The position numbers were made by a program, and so were the translations under genes. 64,000 bases of DNA, taken from assembly GCA_964441735.1 (NCBI GenBank), contig CAYTVB010000008.1:1-64000 (forward strand), written 5' to 3'. The notes under the pieces were generated by a model. It made no database searches. It saw only the letters and a program-made list of their open reading frames with translations, and was not told the DNA's origin. This document shows, piece by piece, positions 45,432-53,745 of this stretch (the stretch's first letter is position 1; each line of letters starts with the position of its first letter). This DNA is from JASMTM01 sp964441735. Its GTDB lineage: Bacteria; Thermotogota; Thermotogae; Petrotogales; Kosmotogaceae.

Positions 45432-46420
45432 TACTCATCACCAAACATTGATGAAGCCATTTGCGCGTATTTTTCTAGATCTATCTTATTAACTTCTTCT
45501 AGTTTCTTTAGTATTTCTTTTGGCAGAGAATGACTGCGTGCGTACAAACAGGATAAAGCTCCTGCTATAGCTGCAATTGTGTCGGTATCACCCCCAACAG
45601 AGGCTCCCATTTTTATTGACAACCAGGTATTCTCCATTGTATATGCGAAAATAGCTACTGCAGCAGGAACAACTTCATTTGATTCCATCGTTGTACCAAT
45701 AACATCATAGATGAAATTAAGTACTTCACCGGGTGTTTGCATTTTCTGAACTTGAGTAACTGCAAGTTTTATTCTACTACCCGTTGAAGCGCCTACAAAT
45801 TTTCCTTTACCAATATTTCTCCCGATTTCAGCTCCCAGAATCATAGATTCAATAATTTCATCAAAAGAAGATTCAATGGCAGCGTGATGATAACCAAATC
45901 CTAGAGCCATTGCTGCTTCAAGGGCTATATTCGTGTTATGGGTGGGGATAGAACAGCACAATATCGCTTCTTTGAGTGATTTAATTTGTCCCTTTTTTGT
46001 ACATAAGGCAGGCGCAAGTGATCTCATTGCGGCACCGCAAGTGGTACCTCTTATTCCAACTTCGTTGATATCTTCACCATCATTTATTCTTTCAAAGGCT
46101 TTAAGTGTACTGGGACCAATATAACCTTTTTCATCAGGATGAGTCTCATCAATCCACGTCCGCAGGCCTCTAACTGTACTATCAATATCGACTTTACCAT
46201 TTTCATAGTAACTTTTTATCAGAAAAATATTTTGTTCAGTATCATCTGTGATCTGACCTTTCTTAAGATTCTTGTGGATACGTGATAATTGTGTATCCAA
46301 TAATCTATCAACAAAACCAAAATTTTTCTTTATTTCGTTTTGTTCCATAAATTCTGTTGGCATTCCCATAGCATCACCAACTGCAAATGCTTCAAGGACC
46401 TGTTTAAAAAAATTCATCAT
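45431..46420 (-). CDS. ADP-ribosylglycohydrolase family protein
   Basis: A 329-residue DraG-type hydrolase. The two magnesium-binding motifs are TDDTEQNIFL near residue 58 and GGDTDTIAAIAGAL near residue 280; the start VLEAFAVGDAMGMPTEF is typical. Family members remove ADP-ribose from proteins or cleave related N-glycosidic or phosphate-linked ribosides. In metabolic operons they are thought to act on small molecules. Here it sits between an NAD-kinase-like gene and an MFS gene. GGAGG precedes two adjacent ATG codons; the first is used. Confidence 0.9.
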   Translation of the reverse strand: MMNFFKQVLEAFAVGDAMGMPTEFMEQNEIKKNFGFVDRLLDTQLSRIHKNLKKGQITDDTEQNIFLIKSYYENGKVDIDSTVRGLRTWIDETHPDEKGYIGPSTLKAFERINDGEDINEVGIRGTTCGAAMRSLAPALCTKKGQIKSLKEAILCCSIPTHNTNIALEAAMALGFGYHHAAIESSFDEIIESMILGAEIGRNIGKGKFVGASTGSRIKLAVTQVQKMQTPGEVLNFIYDVIGTTMESNEVVPAAVAIFAYTMENTWLSIKMGASVGGDTDTIAAIAGALSCLYARSHSLPKEILKKLEEVNKIDLEKYAQMASSMFGDE

Positions 46421-46432
46421 TCATTCCTCCAG

Positions 46433-47398
46433 CTAAAAATCGTATTTTAATGCAGCTTTTTTGTTTAATTTTAATAAACACTCGTTATTATCCATAGATA
46501 ATTTTGGATTACCATCAATTACTAGGTATCCCTTAGTATTACTTATCCTTACTGTATCTTCACTTCCGAAAAGATACTGACTGAGTAAGAGAGGTTCTGT
46601 CGGATTGTAATCTTCTGGTTTTGCAATCTTTATGATAGGATGTTTTGAGATAACCATGATTGCTTTTTTTTCTGTGTAAGGTATCCAGCAAAGTTTTCCA
46701 GTTATCGCTTTAGCTTTGTAGTATTCAGAATTGATTACTGCAGACACAATTATCTGTCCTATATTGTGTTCGGGATCTATTTTATTTCCGTTTATATCAA
46801 TTTCCGTGTTTTTTTTGCCTACATTGGAAGGTGTAGAAGGAATTTTCTCTCCAAAAATAAATTTCTCAGCACTTACTGTCTTCACTTTTTTATTTTTAGT
46901 AGTCACAACACTATCACTAAAAACAATGTCATTAAAAGCAGTCCCAAGCAATCTCCCTTCTATATCGTAGGCATCAATACCCATTATGTATTTAGGTTCA
47001 CCCTCAATAATTGAATGTTTTTCTAGTTCTTCAGTAGTGCTAAAACTTATTAATGGACCAGCATTTGCTGTACCACACGCAATACCCAAAATAGGTATTA
47101 GATTATCTACAAGCCTTTGACCATAAACTACATCGCTTACAGTTCCATCTCCTCCAAGCACGAGTACAAGATCGATATTTTTTAAAGCCATTCCTGCTTT
47201 TACTGAATGATTTATAGTGCTTTTAACATCAAACACATCGGGTACAATACTACAGGGAAAATACCTTGATACAAAACTATAAGTAGATTTAGTGCAATAC
47301 ACTTTGTGCTTTTTTAATACATTTTTCAAATCATCAAGAATAGCTTTTTGTTTATCTTGATCACCAGAACAGGGATTAAAAATTATACCAATATTCAC
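46433..47398 (-). CDS. NAD kinase-like protein (ATP-NAD/diacylglycerol kinase superfamily)
   Basis: A 321-residue protein with the superfamily motif LVLGGDGTVSD and an N-terminal IGIIFNPCSGDQDKQKA. The C-terminal part is beta-rich as in NAD kinases, but it lacks the close match to PpnK expected of the housekeeping enzyme. Such AcoX/ATP-NAD-kinase-like proteins are often found beside sugar or acetoin genes. It may phosphorylate a dinucleotide or a polyol. Its start overlaps the SorC gene by four bases. Substrate uncertain. Confidence 0.72.
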   Translation of the reverse strand: MNIGIIFNPCSGDQDKQKAILDDLKNVLKKHKVYCTKSTYSFVSRYFPCSIVPDVFDVKSTINHSVKAGMALKNIDLVLVLGGDGTVSDVVYGQRLVDNLIPILGIACGTANAGPLISFSTTEELEKHSIIEGEPKYIMGIDAYDIEGRLLGTAFNDIVFSDSVVTTKNKKVKTVSAEKFIFGEKIPSTPSNVGKKNTEIDINGNKIDPEHNIGQIIVSAVINSEYYKAKAITGKLCWIPYTEKKAIMVISKHPIIKIAKPEDYNPTEPLLLSQYLFGSEDTVRISNTKGYLVIDGNPKLSMDNNECLLKLNKKAALKYDF

Positions 47399-48357
47399 TC
47401 TTTACTTCCTTCCTTAACTAACTCTCTAGCTGTTGATATATCAGTAATCAATGAATTGATGAATTTACCTTTTATTGCAGCTCTAATTGCACTTATTTTT
47501 TCATTTCCTCCTGCAATACCTATCACCTGTGGAACATTTTTCAACTGCTCAAGCGTAATCCCAAGAATATGTTTTGAATATTTACCAAGTTCACAGGGTT
47601 TACCATCTTTTGTAAAGAATCTCGCAGCAATATCTCCAACTGCTGATTGTTGTAATAACATAGATAAGAAATCAGGACTAAAAATCGGTTTGAAAGCGTT
47701 AGAAAGCGAAAGTGGCTCACCAATTCCAACTATAGCCATATCCAACTTTTCCCATAGTTCCGTTACTATCTGGATTGACCCATCCTTAATCATAAATTCA
47801 AGAGCCTTTTTATCTTCAAAAAACGCTGGAGCGTGGAGATAAAAACTGGAAGCGCTAAAAGCGTTCGAAATCTTTTCAACAAGGGTATTCATCTGGAATT
47901 CATACTTCATTTGCCCAACACCGCCTAATAAAGGTAAAAATAGTGTATTTCTTAGCTTCTTTGATGTAATTATTCCATCTATTGTTCTTGCTAATGTTCT
48001 GCCCCAGGAGATACCTATTATCATCCCATCCTCAATATAGTTATCTAAAAAATCAGAAGCAACATTCGATATGTCATCTAAATAATTTCCTGAAATGTTT
48101 TCAGCAATGATGACATTCACTAGATTGAACTTCTTCTTAACTAGTTTCTCCAGCTCCGAAGCGGAAATTGTATTTTCATGGATTTTTATTTCTACTAGAC
48201 CTTGTTTTTTAGCTTCGTTCAACAATCTTGAAACTTGAGAACGTGAAATTCCAACCATTTTGGCGATTTGGGATTGTGTATAATTTTCAAGATAATAAAG
48301 CTTACATATCCTGATCATTCTTTCTCTCTGATTTTTCGAGGAGTTCAGAATACTCAC
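47395..48357 (-). CDS. SorC/DeoR-type sugar-binding transcriptional regulator
   Basis: A 320-residue regulator. The helix-turn-helix is in residues about 17-55 (YTQSQIAKMVGISRSQVSRLL), and the rest is the SorC phosphosugar-binding domain (GISWGRTLARTIDGI, FLPLLGGVGQM, GDIAARFFTKDG, VIGIAGGNEKI). LsrR, SorC, DeoR and CggR are relatives. It probably senses the phosphorylated product of the PfkB kinase, whose gene overlaps its start by four bases. Palindromic sites before the aldolase gene (56142-56160) are candidate operators. Confidence 0.9.
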   Translation of the reverse strand: MSILNSSKNQRERMIRICKLYYLENYTQSQIAKMVGISRSQVSRLLNEAKKQGLVEIKIHENTISASELEKLVKKKFNLVNVIIAENISGNYLDDISNVASDFLDNYIEDGMIIGISWGRTLARTIDGIITSKKLRNTLFLPLLGGVGQMKYEFQMNTLVEKISNAFSASSFYLHAPAFFEDKKALEFMIKDGSIQIVTELWEKLDMAIVGIGEPLSLSNAFKPIFSPDFLSMLLQQSAVGDIAARFFTKDGKPCELGKYSKHILGITLEQLKNVPQVIGIAGGNEKISAIRAAIKGKFINSLITDISTARELVKEGSKE

Positions 48358-49175
48358 TCCTTTTCCTCATAAGATAACAAATTGGCTCCCATTTTTTGAA
48401 TTACCCTGGACGCCCATTTGTGACCGTATTGTATAGCTCTGACTATATCTCTTGAATTACTTAAATAGTAAACCAGTCCACTTACAAATGCATCTCCTGC
48501 ACCAGTAGTATCAACTACATTATCAACATTATTAACTATAAAGTCTTTATAAGAATTGTTAGAAAATAATCGAGTGTTTTTACTTCCCCTGGTTACAATA
48601 ACTATATTACACAAAGAACTATAATCTTTAATTTGCTCTGCTTCTTTTTCAGATAAAATAGTAATGTTAGCTAATCGGGAAATTTTTCTTATCTTGTCAA
48701 CACCGCAGTATATACCAAAACCTCCAGGAACATATATCTTTAAACCGGTTTTATTCTTGAATACTCTTTCTGCTACATCTGGAAAAACATCGGAAATGCA
48801 TATTATCCCAAAATCATCAAATTTTTCATTATTTAACTTGAATAAAGCATTCCCGCCCAAGGAAATAATTCTTCTCTGGCCTTTTTCATCTAGCAGAATT
48901 AAAGTTTTGCACGTTTTACCCTCTATAGTTGAATGAGCATCAACACCATATCTTTTCAATATTTCCCTCAATAATTCCCCGTCATGATCATCTCCTGTAC
49001 CAAAAAAAAGATGGGGTTTGATTTGATGCAATCCCAGATTGATAGCAATATTAGCTCCGCTACCTCCAATATGCTTAAATTCATTTTCTGCGAACACCAT
49101 TGCATCTTCTTCTGGAAAATCTTTAATAACTATGTAATGGTCCCAAACCGCTGCTCCTATAACTCCTATTTTCAT
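48354..49175 (-). CDS. PfkB family carbohydrate kinase
   Basis: A 273-residue ribokinase-fold enzyme. GGSGANIAINLGLHQ near residue 37 and DTTGAGDAFVSGLVYYL near residue 230 are the two family signatures with the catalytic Asp intact. It phosphorylates a sugar or nucleoside-like substrate. It lies between the importer permease gene and the SorC gene with four-base overlaps on both sides, which ties it to that transport system. In yegTUV a PfkB kinase is likewise linked with an ADP-ribosylglycohydrolase. Confidence 0.9.
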   Translation of the reverse strand: MKIGVIGAAVWDHYIVIKDFPEEDAMVFAENEFKHIGGSGANIAINLGLHQIKPHLFFGTGDDHDGELLREILKRYGVDAHSTIEGKTCKTLILLDEKGQRRIISLGGNALFKLNNEKFDDFGIICISDVFPDVAERVFKNKTGLKIYVPGGFGIYCGVDKIRKISRLANITILSEKEAEQIKDYSSLCNIVIVTRGSKNTRLFSNNSYKDFIVNNVDNVVDTTGAGDAFVSGLVYYLSNSRDIVRAIQYGHKWASRVIQKMGANLLSYEEKE

Positions 49176-49999
49176 TTAATTGCTCCTTTAGTCAATCCGC
49201 TTATTAAATACTTTTGGAAAATTAAAAATATTATTACAGGCGGAAGAGCTGTTATCATACCTCCAGCAGATAAATTACCCCATTCTACAGCTCCCCCAGT
49301 TCCAACAAATCTAGAAAGGAATACTGGAAGTGTATAGTGAGCATTATCTCGCATTACAACTAACGCAAAAAAGAATTCATTCCAGGCCAACATGAAAGCA
49401 AACGTACCTACAGCAATAAGTCCGGGTATGGCAATAGGCATAACTACTCTAATAAAAGCCTGTGATCTGTTACACCCATCAACCATGGCTGCTTCTTCAA
49501 TAGATATTGGTATTTCGTCAAAATATCCCTTTAAAAGCCAGCAACAAAATGGAATGGTAAACGTTGTATATAGAATTATTAAACCCGGCAGTCTGTTCAA
49601 TAAATTAAGCCCGTTTAATACACTAAAGAATCCTACAGCCATTAGAATTGCTGGAAATGCTTGAGAAGCTAGCAACCAGGTTACCAGTAATCTTTTTCCA
49701 ATAAATCGGAATCGTGATAAAGCATATCCAGCGGGAGCAGTTACCAATATACAAAGGAAAACTGTACTAGCAGTTATAATGAAACTATTTTTCATATTGT
49801 TCAAGAAAGTCGTGTTAGTAAAAACGTTAACAAAATTGTCTAGATAAAGTCCTTCAGGAAATTTTATTGGATTTTTAAGTATTTCGGGCGTTTGCCTAAA
49901 CCCATTAACAAATAAGAGAACAAGAGGAGATAAGATCGCCAGAACTACAAGAACGCTTATTATATTCATTGTTATTACAACACTTTTTTTAGGCTTCAC
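49172..49999 (-). CDS. Carbohydrate ABC transporter permease (MalG class)
   Basis: A 275-residue membrane protein with six helices. The EAA loop is EEAAMVDGCNRSQAFIRVVM, which contacts the ATPase. It forms a heterodimer with the MalF-type protein encoded just upstream (11-base overlap). No ATPase gene is in the cluster, so a shared MsmX/MalK-type ATPase from elsewhere in the genome is needed. It begins with a basic stretch MKPKKSVVITMN, typical of the class. Confidence 0.93.
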   Translation of the reverse strand: MKPKKSVVITMNIISVLVVLAILSPLVLLFVNGFRQTPEILKNPIKFPEGLYLDNFVNVFTNTTFLNNMKNSFIITASTVFLCILVTAPAGYALSRFRFIGKRLLVTWLLASQAFPAILMAVGFFSVLNGLNLLNRLPGLIILYTTFTIPFCCWLLKGYFDEIPISIEEAAMVDGCNRSQAFIRVVMPIAIPGLIAVGTFAFMLAWNEFFFALVVMRDNAHYTLPVFLSRFVGTGGAVEWGNLSAGGMITALPPVIIFLIFQKYLISGLTKGAIK

Positions 50000-50876
50000 G
50001 ACTTTTACTTACCTCCTTTATGTACAAAGTAACAGGTAATAGTAAGACAAAAAGTGAAATTACACCAATAGCTGCACCATAACCTCTCTGGTGGTAGGCA
50101 AAAGCATTTTGATAACCGTACAAAGAGAGAATTAAAGAAGAATTACCCGGACCACCGTTAGTCATTACATAGACAATATCAAACATATTAAAGGTCCAGA
50201 TACACATCAGTGTTAGAACTATGGCAATAATATTTTTCATCATTGGTATAGTTATAGAAAACAGTCTTCTGAAAACATTTGCTCCGTCAATTTCAGCTGC
50301 TTCATAAACATCTTTGGGAATAGCCTGTAATCCAGCAAGAAGCATTACTATCATGAACGGTAGACCTATCCATATATTAGTAATAATGCATGCACCCAAC
50401 GAGTAACCCGGCGTTATCAGCCAGGCTGGCGGATTCTTTACAAGCCCAGTATTTTGTAGCATGGTATTTAGCGGTCCAGAAGTACCTAAAATGTACCTCC
50501 ATATCAAACCTGCAACAACCGGTGGCGTGGCCCAGGGAAGTAAAACCAGGGCTCTGTATACATTTCTGAATTTGATATATTGAAGGTTAAGGAGTAGTGC
50601 TATTGACATTCCCAGGACAAATTCTACTCCGACACAACTAAACATCCATATTATGTTATTTTTCAAACTAAGCCAGAATAAGCTATCACTAAATAGATCA
50701 AAAAAATTCTGAAAACCCACGAAGGTTTTCACACGACTCAGAAGTCCCTTTGAATACATACTATTTGTTATTCCATTCACAAATGGATATACGCTTATCA
50801 CTGCAATTGCAATTAAAATGGGAATTAAATATGGAATTGCTTTTTTCGTCTCACTTCTATAAAGGATTGTAATCAC
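49989..50876 (-). CDS. Carbohydrate ABC transporter permease (MalF class)
   Basis: A 295-residue membrane protein with six helices and the EAA loop YEAAEIDGANVFRRLFSITI. The segment MTNGGPGNSSLILSLYGYQNAF near residue 245 is typical of MalF/UgpA-like permeases. It pairs with the MalG-class protein to pass an oligosaccharide, sugar or polyol delivered by the binding protein encoded 19 bases upstream. The ATG follows GGGAGTG. Substrate unknown. Confidence 0.93.
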   Translation of the reverse strand: MITILYRSETKKAIPYLIPILIAIAVISVYPFVNGITNSMYSKGLLSRVKTFVGFQNFFDLFSDSLFWLSLKNNIIWMFSCVGVEFVLGMSIALLLNLQYIKFRNVYRALVLLPWATPPVVAGLIWRYILGTSGPLNTMLQNTGLVKNPPAWLITPGYSLGACIITNIWIGLPFMIVMLLAGLQAIPKDVYEAAEIDGANVFRRLFSITIPMMKNIIAIVLTLMCIWTFNMFDIVYVMTNGGPGNSSLILSLYGYQNAFAYHQRGYGAAIGVISLFVLLLPVTLYIKEVSKSREA

Positions 50877-50895
50877 TCCCTGAAATAGTTATCTG

Positions 50896-52149
50896 TTATC
50901 TTAACCCAAGTTTTCTTAAAAGTACATTCCCATCAGCTTCAATTTTTTCGTATGCCTTATCAAGAGTAAAGTCTCCCAATATAACCCTTTCCAGCATAGG
51001 CACAAAAACCTTCCATTCAAATGTATAAAAGCCAGGCATTCCTGGTTTTACATTTTTAGCATTTTTAAGCCATTCATATGCATAATTCCATTCATGTTCC
51101 TCTGTTGAGAATCTCGGGTCTTCTAAAGCGCTTTCTCTGACCGGGAATAACCAATCAGCATAACTGATATCTGCTGAATTCTCCTTATTGGTGAAATACT
51201 TGATAAATTCAAAAGCCTCTTCCTTATGGTTTGAAAAAACAGATATACCTAGTGCCTGTGGATCAGATGCGTTTGTTTTATTTCCATTCTTTTTAATCCA
51301 CATCATACCCCAATCAAAATCTGAACCCATTTGATTTAGAAATCTCCTGTTCCAGCAACCGAAGGTAACCATAGCGTATTTTTTATTTAGAAATCCTTGC
51401 ATCAACGAAGTGTAATCAATGCTAATTACATCTGCTGGCATTACTTTGTGCTTGGTAATCAAAGATATGTAAAAACTAATAGCTTCTTTTGCTTCTTCAG
51501 TTATTTTTACTTCCCATCTTCCCCTATCATCCTGATGTAAAACTTTTCCGTTGTTCTGTTTTATAAGTGTCCATTCAAAACGTTCCATCAGTGGAGCAAG
51601 TAAACCCCAGGTTTTTTTCTGACCCTCAATATTAGTTATTTCATTCGCAATTTCAAGAAGTTCCCCCCAGGTGACGATTCTATCTTCAGGTAATTCTATA
51701 TTGTGTTCTTCAAATAAAGTTTCGTTGAAAAATATTACCTGGCTTTCCTGACACCATGGCACTCCATAGGTATTTCCATGAAAGTCTTTACTGTCTTCCC
51801 AAGCATTTGCAGGGATATCTTTTATCATATCTTCTGTTATAAAACGATCCAGTGGTTCCGCATATCCCATCACTCCGTATTCTCGAAACTTCTCAGCATC
51901 TGTATGAAATATGTCAGGACCTTCTCCTCCGTCAAAACTGGTTAACAAGTATTGATCTGATGATTCCCATGTTCCCCAGATTATTTCAACTTGAATATCA
52001 GGGTTTGCAAAATTCCAATCATCCACAATATCCCATACTTTGTTGGCCGCCTGGGGCTGCCATGTTAAGCAATAAAATTTTAAATTAACACCAAAGAATA
52101 TGCTCAAAAAAAATGTTATGAAAAATGCAATCATAACGGTCCTCTTCAT
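50896..52149 (-). CDS. Extracellular solute-binding protein, family 1
   Basis: A 417-residue exported sugar-binding protein. Residues 1-21 form a signal peptide (AFFITFFLSIFFGVNL). Family-1 landmarks are WDIVDDWNFANPDIQVEII, GEGPDIFHTDAEKF, DSKDFHGNTYGVPWCQESQV and KKYAMVTFGCW. Tryptophans and aromatic residues likely stack on the sugar ring. It serves the MalFG-type permeases. GGAGGTACC precedes the ATG. It lies 28 bases after the alcohol dehydrogenase gene. Confidence 0.92.
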   Translation of the reverse strand: MKRTVMIAFFITFFLSIFFGVNLKFYCLTWQPQAANKVWDIVDDWNFANPDIQVEIIWGTWESSDQYLLTSFDGGEGPDIFHTDAEKFREYGVMGYAEPLDRFITEDMIKDIPANAWEDSKDFHGNTYGVPWCQESQVIFFNETLFEEHNIELPEDRIVTWGELLEIANEITNIEGQKKTWGLLAPLMERFEWTLIKQNNGKVLHQDDRGRWEVKITEEAKEAISFYISLITKHKVMPADVISIDYTSLMQGFLNKKYAMVTFGCWNRRFLNQMGSDFDWGMMWIKKNGNKTNASDPQALGISVFSNHKEEAFEFIKYFTNKENSADISYADWLFPVRESALEDPRFSTEEHEWNYAYEWLKNAKNVKPGMPGFYTFEWKVFVPMLERVILGDFTLDKAYEKIEADGNVLLRKLGLR

Positions 52150-52177
52150 ATTGGTACCTCCTTAAGCAAAAATTAAG

Positions 52178-53188
52178 CTATATTGATATATTCACTACTA
52201 CTTTTATATTTTCAGGCTTCATAGCAGCTGAGAATGCCTTTTTTATTTCATTTAGATTTTTTTCTTCTGTAACCAATTTTGAGTAAGAAGAAACATCGCT
52301 AGCAATCTCATCAAATGCAGTTTTAAAATGTCTTTCTGAAAAACCAAAACTTCCAATAAGATCAATCTCTTTATAATGAATGTAGTATGGATCAATTTCT
52401 AGACGTGTTTCTTTAGGCATTCCCCCAAATAATTGAAGTTTTCCCCCAGGATTAATACTCTCTAGCAAATCTGATACAACGCTTGAAGCATCAGTAGCAA
52501 GTATTGCGTGATCAAATTTTCCTCTGTTTTCAATTAATGACGGAATACTGATTTCTTTTGCATCAATTGCTTCAAAATCGTTTTCCTTTATTATATTTAA
52601 TCTATCATCATTGATTTCAACTATTGTAACCTGACAACCTCTATTTCTAAGTGTTATAGCTAACAAAAGGCCCATTGGACCTGCTCCAATTATTAGTAAT
52701 TTTTCTCCACTTTTTGGGTTAATTCTCTCAATTCCGTGAATAGCACATGCAAGAGGTTCGGTTAGTGTGGCTGTTTTTCTATCTACATTACTGGGAATTT
52801 CTATCGCGCCCCGAGACATTAATTCTTTTGGTACCTTTACATACTCAGTTAATGTGCCTTCTATCCAGATTTTGTTCTTACAGTGTACAGGCTTTCCATT
52901 TCTACAAAAATTACATTTTCCACATTCAAGATATGGAGCTATAACAAATGTTTTACCAATTAGGTTTTCGTTTAGTTCTTTTCCTACTTGTTCGACTGTT
53001 CCAACAAATTCGTGTCCCAAAATACATGGAGGCTTGAACATAGGGTGTCCACGTTTAAATGTTTTCAAATCTGTTCCACAGATACCAACTGTGTTTATTT
53101 TTACTATTGCACTTTCATCATCGTTTTCCGGCTTTTTAATATCTGATACTTCAATTTTGCCAATTCCTTTATAGACAGCTGCTTTCAT
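52178..53188 (-). CDS. Zinc-dependent alcohol (polyol) dehydrogenase, MDR family
   Basis: A 336-residue medium-chain dehydrogenase. Catalytic zinc motif GICGTDLKTFKRGHP and GHEFVGTVEQVG, structural zinc cysteines CGKCNFCRNGKPVHC, and NAD fold LIIGAGPMGLLLAI are present. It resembles sorbitol, threonine and galactitol dehydrogenases. In this cluster it may oxidise the imported polyol or sugar before phosphorylation. The gene starts about 30 bases after a terminator on the same strand, with GGAGGCGG before the ATG. Confidence 0.9.
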   Translation of the reverse strand: MKAAVYKGIGKIEVSDIKKPENDDESAIVKINTVGICGTDLKTFKRGHPMFKPPCILGHEFVGTVEQVGKELNENLIGKTFVIAPYLECGKCNFCRNGKPVHCKNKIWIEGTLTEYVKVPKELMSRGAIEIPSNVDRKTATLTEPLACAIHGIERINPKSGEKLLIIGAGPMGLLLAITLRNRGCQVTIVEINDDRLNIIKENDFEAIDAKEISIPSLIENRGKFDHAILATDASSVVSDLLESINPGGKLQLFGGMPKETRLEIDPYYIHYKEIDLIGSFGFSERHFKTAFDEIASDVSSYSKLVTEEKNLNEIKKAFSAAMKPENIKVVVNISI

Positions 53189-53218
53189 TTTATCCGCCTC
53201 CAGTTCAAAAATAAATGG

Positions 53219-53243
53219 AAAAAAGGGGAACTTTCAGTTCCCC
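53219..53243 (-). terminator. Rho-independent terminator inside the large cluster
   Basis: On the minus strand GGGGAACT-gaa-AGTTCCCC is followed by TTTTTT. It ends the transcript of the aldolase, phosphoesterase and SUOX-fold genes, so later genes depend on read-through or on a separate promoter. Confidence 0.85.
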
Positions 53244-53251
53244 CTATAAAA

Positions 53252-53743
53252 TTACAACTCGACCCTAAGTTCAACTACATACCATGCCCAGTTATCTGCT
53301 GGATATATTTCTTCAAGTTCAGGATATTGATTAATTGGGTATGCTAATTTCAAAGGTCCACCCTGATTTTTGGGAAGATCTCTTCCCTTTGTCGCATAAG
53401 CAAGCATAATGGGATAGTTTTCCGCATCTTTAATTTTTACTACAAATTCTTTTTCGTCAGAACATACAAGTACTATTTGTTCAGCATCTGCAGGATAGCC
53501 GACATATTCCAATAAATCAATAAGTCTAATACCCTGATAGAAATTTTCACCCATCCACGGATCATTAACTACAAATGTTGTTCCTATCATACTCTTAATG
53601 TCAGCTAATGTGATAGAAAAACCTTCTTCAGAGTTGGTTAGAGCTATTTGACCGGAAATAAGCAGAGTATCATCATCTGCTGCAAAGACTGCACCACCCA
53701 TGCTTAACAAAAACACCATGATAAAAATCGTAATCTTCTTCAT
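53252..53743 (-). CDS. Exported SUOX-fold (molybdopterin-binding-like) small protein
   Basis: A 163-residue exported protein with a signal peptide ending AVFA. The remainder (LADIKSMIGTTFVV, FYQGIRLIDLLEYVGYP, IVLVCSDEKEFVVKI, GRDLPKNQGGPLKLAYP) follows the pattern of the oxidoreductase molybdopterin-binding domain. It is short and has no cysteine where the metal ligand of sulfite oxidases lies, so it probably does not carry a working cofactor. It may bind a ligand outside the cell. It starts two bases after the phosphoesterase gene. Confidence 0.65.
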   Translation of the reverse strand: MKKITIFIMVFLLSMGGAVFAADDDTLLISGQIALTNSEEGFSITLADIKSMIGTTFVVNDPWMGENFYQGIRLIDLLEYVGYPADAEQIVLVCSDEKEFVVKIKDAENYPIMLAYATKGRDLPKNQGGPLKLAYPINQYPELEEIYPADNWAWYVVELRVEL

Positions 53744-53745
53744 TC

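Noticed and set aside
46433..47398. Housekeeping NAD kinase
   Set aside because: It shares the GGDGT motif but lies in a sugar-type cluster and otherwise diverges from PpnK.
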